NCBI RefSeq assembly: GCF_018129965.1
Contig: NZ_JAFCKW010000033.1
Span: 1 to 64,000 of the forward strand
Direction of reading: 5' to 3'
Source of the DNA: Bradyrhizobium diazoefficiens
GTDB taxonomy: Bacteria; Pseudomonadota; Alphaproteobacteria; Rhizobiales; Xanthobacteraceae
Length of the DNA stretch: 64,000 bases
The translations under genes and the position numbers were made by a program. Positions 62,410 to 64,000 of the stretch are shown piece by piece. Every line of letters begins with the position of its first letter. Position 1 is the first letter of the stretch. The notes below the pieces were generated by a model. It made no database searches and was not told where the DNA came from. It saw only the letters and a list, made by a program, of their open reading frames with translations.

Positions 62410-63466
62410 TCTTGGTGTGCGCCTCAGGATTGGCGAGGTCGGCGAAGGCTTTCGCGACGCCGTCGAGACCGACCTCGGCGGTCACCATCGCGGCCGCATC
62501 GACCTGGCCTTCGGCGATCAGGCGCAGCGACGCCGCGAACTCGTCCGGCGTATAGCCGAGCACGTACTGGACGTTGAGCTCCTTCATGATGCCGAGCATG
62601 GGCTCGCTCCGGTCGCTCTCCATGCAGACTCCGACCACGACGATCCTGGCATCGCGCGGCGCGCCTTCGAACACCTGCTGCAACAGGCCGGGCACCCCGA
62701 CGCATTCGAAGATGATCGCGGGCTTCAGCGCCGGCAGCATCGCCTGCAGCGGCGGCCGCGCCGCCTTCTCCGCCTCCGACATCTGGGCGTGCTCGGCCCA
62801 GGTCTTGTAGGGCTGCGATACCTTGGGATCGACGACGATGTCGGCACCGAGCCGAACTGCGAGCGCGCGCCGCGTTGGCGAATAGTCGGCGGCGACGATC
62901 GGATGCAGGCCCCTCAGCTTCAGCGCGGCGATCACTGCGAGCCCGACCGGCCCGCAGCCGATCACGAGCGGCACTTCGCCACCGCGAATGTTGGCCTTGG
63001 CCACGGCGTGGACTCCCACGGCGAGCGGTTCGGTCAACGCGGCATGTTCCGGCGCCAGACCATTGGGCACTTCCAGCAGCAGCGGCTCGCTGAGCAGCAT
63101 CGCCTCGGCATAACCGCCGACATTCTCGTTGGAATAGCCGATGCCCGCTATGCCCTCCGGCGTCAGCAGCGCCGGCAGCGAGCAGACGTGCGTGCCGGGC
63201 TTGAGCTTGCGCGTCGTGCCTGGGCCGTAATCGACGATCTCGCAGCAGAACTCATGGCCGAACACGACATCGCGCGCCAGATCCATCGGCTTGCGCCCGA
63301 CCTTCTTCGACATCTCCACCATGCGGGGAGCGTGCTGGCGCGCATGCAGGTCGGAGCCGCAAATGCCGCAGGCGAGCGTCTTGACCAGCATCTGGCCATG
63401 GCCCGGCTTCGGTTCCGCCATGATGTCGACGACGATCTCGCCGTTCCTGAAGATCGCGGCTCGCAT
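62387..63466 (-). CDS. Zinc-type medium-chain dehydrogenase
   Basis: A 359-residue medium-chain dehydrogenase. Catalytic zinc ligands are likely Cys36 (CGICGSD), His71-Glu72 (GHE) and Glu146; the cofactor loop is GCGPVGLAV (170-178). The loop that holds four cysteines for a structural zinc in many relatives has none of them (residues 95-115), so it binds only the catalytic metal at most. CAGGGAGG precedes the ATG at 63466. The substrate is an unknown alcohol or sugar alcohol; alternatives include a formaldehyde or threonine-dehydrogenase-like activity. Confidence 0.88.
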   Translation of the reverse strand: MRAAIFRNGEIVVDIMAEPKPGHGQMLVKTLACGICGSDLHARQHAPRMVEMSKKVGRKPMDLARDVVFGHEFCCEIVDYGPGTTRKLKPGTHVCSLPALLTPEGIAGIGYSNENVGGYAEAMLLSEPLLLEVPNGLAPEHAALTEPLAVGVHAVAKANIRGGEVPLVIGCGPVGLAVIAALKLRGLHPIVAADYSPTRRALAVRLGADIVVDPKVSQPYKTWAEHAQMSEAEKAARPPLQAMLPALKPAIIFECVGVPGLLQQVFEGAPRDARIVVVGVCMESDRSEPMLGIMKELNVQYVLGYTPDEFAASLRLIAEGQVDAAAMVTAEVGLDGVAKAFADLANPEAHTKIIVQPWR

Positions 63467-63677
63467 CGAACCTCCCTGTGATGATTTTTCCTTGTTGGCG
63501 TGTCGAGACGCACCAATCGCAAATCGGGCGACCAGAGTCCCGCAGAACGACCGCTCCAGCCGCGGAGGGGCGCTCCCGAATGTCGCAATTCGGCAGGAGT
63601 GTTGCGAAATCGCTACATCGTGTGCGTGTGGGGCGTCCCGGCGCAAGCAGGCATCGCCGTCACAGGAACCGGCCCGA

Positions 63678-64000
63678 TCAGGCGTTCGGCGCCGGCTCGC
63701 CAGCCGTTGCCAGCAACTGCGAACGCCGCACCCGCTCGCGATGGGCGATATAGAGCCCGCTGGCGACGATGAAGGCGGCGCCGACCACGGTCCAGAGATC
63801 CGGCACCTCGCCGAAAATGAAGAAGCCGAGTATGCTGACCCAGAGCAGTTGCGTGTAGGAGAACGGCGCCAGCACCGAGGCATCGCCGTAGCGATAGGCC
63901 AGCACCACGATCCACTGTCCGACGGTGGAGAAGACGCCGATCACGATGCCGAAGCCGATCGCGCTCCAGCTCGGAGTCACCCAGACGAAGGGTACCATCA
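63678..64000 (-). CDS. EamA/DMT family transporter, C-terminal part (cut by the window edge)
   Basis: Only the last ~107 codons are visible; the gene continues beyond 64000. The piece has about four hydrophobic helices with FSTVGQWIVVLAYRYGDASVLAPFSYTQLLW and FGEVPDLWTVVGAAFIVASGLYI, the second EamA repeat of drug/metabolite exporters. The substrate is unknown. A 211-bp gap before the dehydrogenase start shows no recognised feature. Confidence 0.85.
   Translation of the reverse strand, partial: MVPFVWVTPSWSAIGFGIVIGVFSTVGQWIVVLAYRYGDASVLAPFSYTQLLWVSILGFFIFGEVPDLWTVVGAAFIVASGLYIAHRERVRRSQLLATAGEPAPNA

Overview
The window reads as a chromosomal segment of a GC-rich alphaproteobacterium, most likely Bradyrhizobium or a close relative. 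The reasons are the many solute importers (three ABC systems, one TRAP system and an orphan TAXI protein), a CYP102-type fused P450, the protein families present, and short intergenic palindromes of the GTCATTCCGGG...CCCGGAATGAC kind typical of that group. This is a judgement from pattern and protein similarity by eye; no 16S or database comparison was possible. I saw no rRNA, tRNA, CRISPR array, integrase or transposase.

Layout. 87-7123 (minus): a lipid-type cluster, in transcription order a small DUF6489-like protein, an alpha/beta hydrolase, a wax ester synthase/diacylglycerol acyltransferase, an epoxide hydrolase and a self-sufficient cytochrome P450-reductase fusion. 7501-21267 (plus): a run of twelve co-directional genes with two complete five-part peptide ABC importers enclosing a gamma-glutamyltransferase and a DUF1028 protein; a sigma-54-type promoter candidate lies upstream. 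21354-27319 (minus): a CnbZ/RidA-like deaminase, then a TetR-adaptor-RND efflux operon with a clear terminator and an operator overlapping the promoter. 27372-30517: a split thiamine-diphosphate decarboxylase diverging from a P450 coupled to a K+ channel gene. 30663-39594 (minus): PPi-type phosphofructokinase, four sugar-type enzymes (TIM-barrel isomerase, DUF993, Gfo/Idh/MocA, enolase superfamily) and an NMT1/SsuABC-type importer. 39917-46644: a TetR regulator, a two-domain VOC protein, two PfkB kinases, an FAD-dependent reductase, a crotonase-family enzyme and a histidine phosphatase. 46663-55127: a sugar-acid module, with an IlvD/Edd dehydratase and TRAP transporter operon facing a GntR regulator, a nitroreductase, a uronate-dehydrogenase-like enzyme and an SMP-30 lactonase. 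55268-64000: an aldehyde dehydrogenase, an AceE-like transketolase facing an Lrp/AsnC regulator, polyphosphate kinase 2, a membrane-anchored TAXI protein, a zinc-type dehydrogenase and the 3' part of an EamA transporter cut by the window edge.

How they work together. Most of the window is uptake plus catabolism under local regulators. The best-supported functional units are the peptide/gamma-glutamyl uptake run, the GntR-controlled sugar-acid module (import, oxidation, lactone opening, dehydration), the RND efflux operon and the neutral-lipid/oxidised-lipid cluster. The least explained are the DUF993-centred sugar operon with its unusual transporter type, and the combination of a fused P450, epoxide hydrolase and acyltransferase. 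Nothing here is a clear-cut new defence or mobile system; the novelty candidates are metabolic and regulatory.
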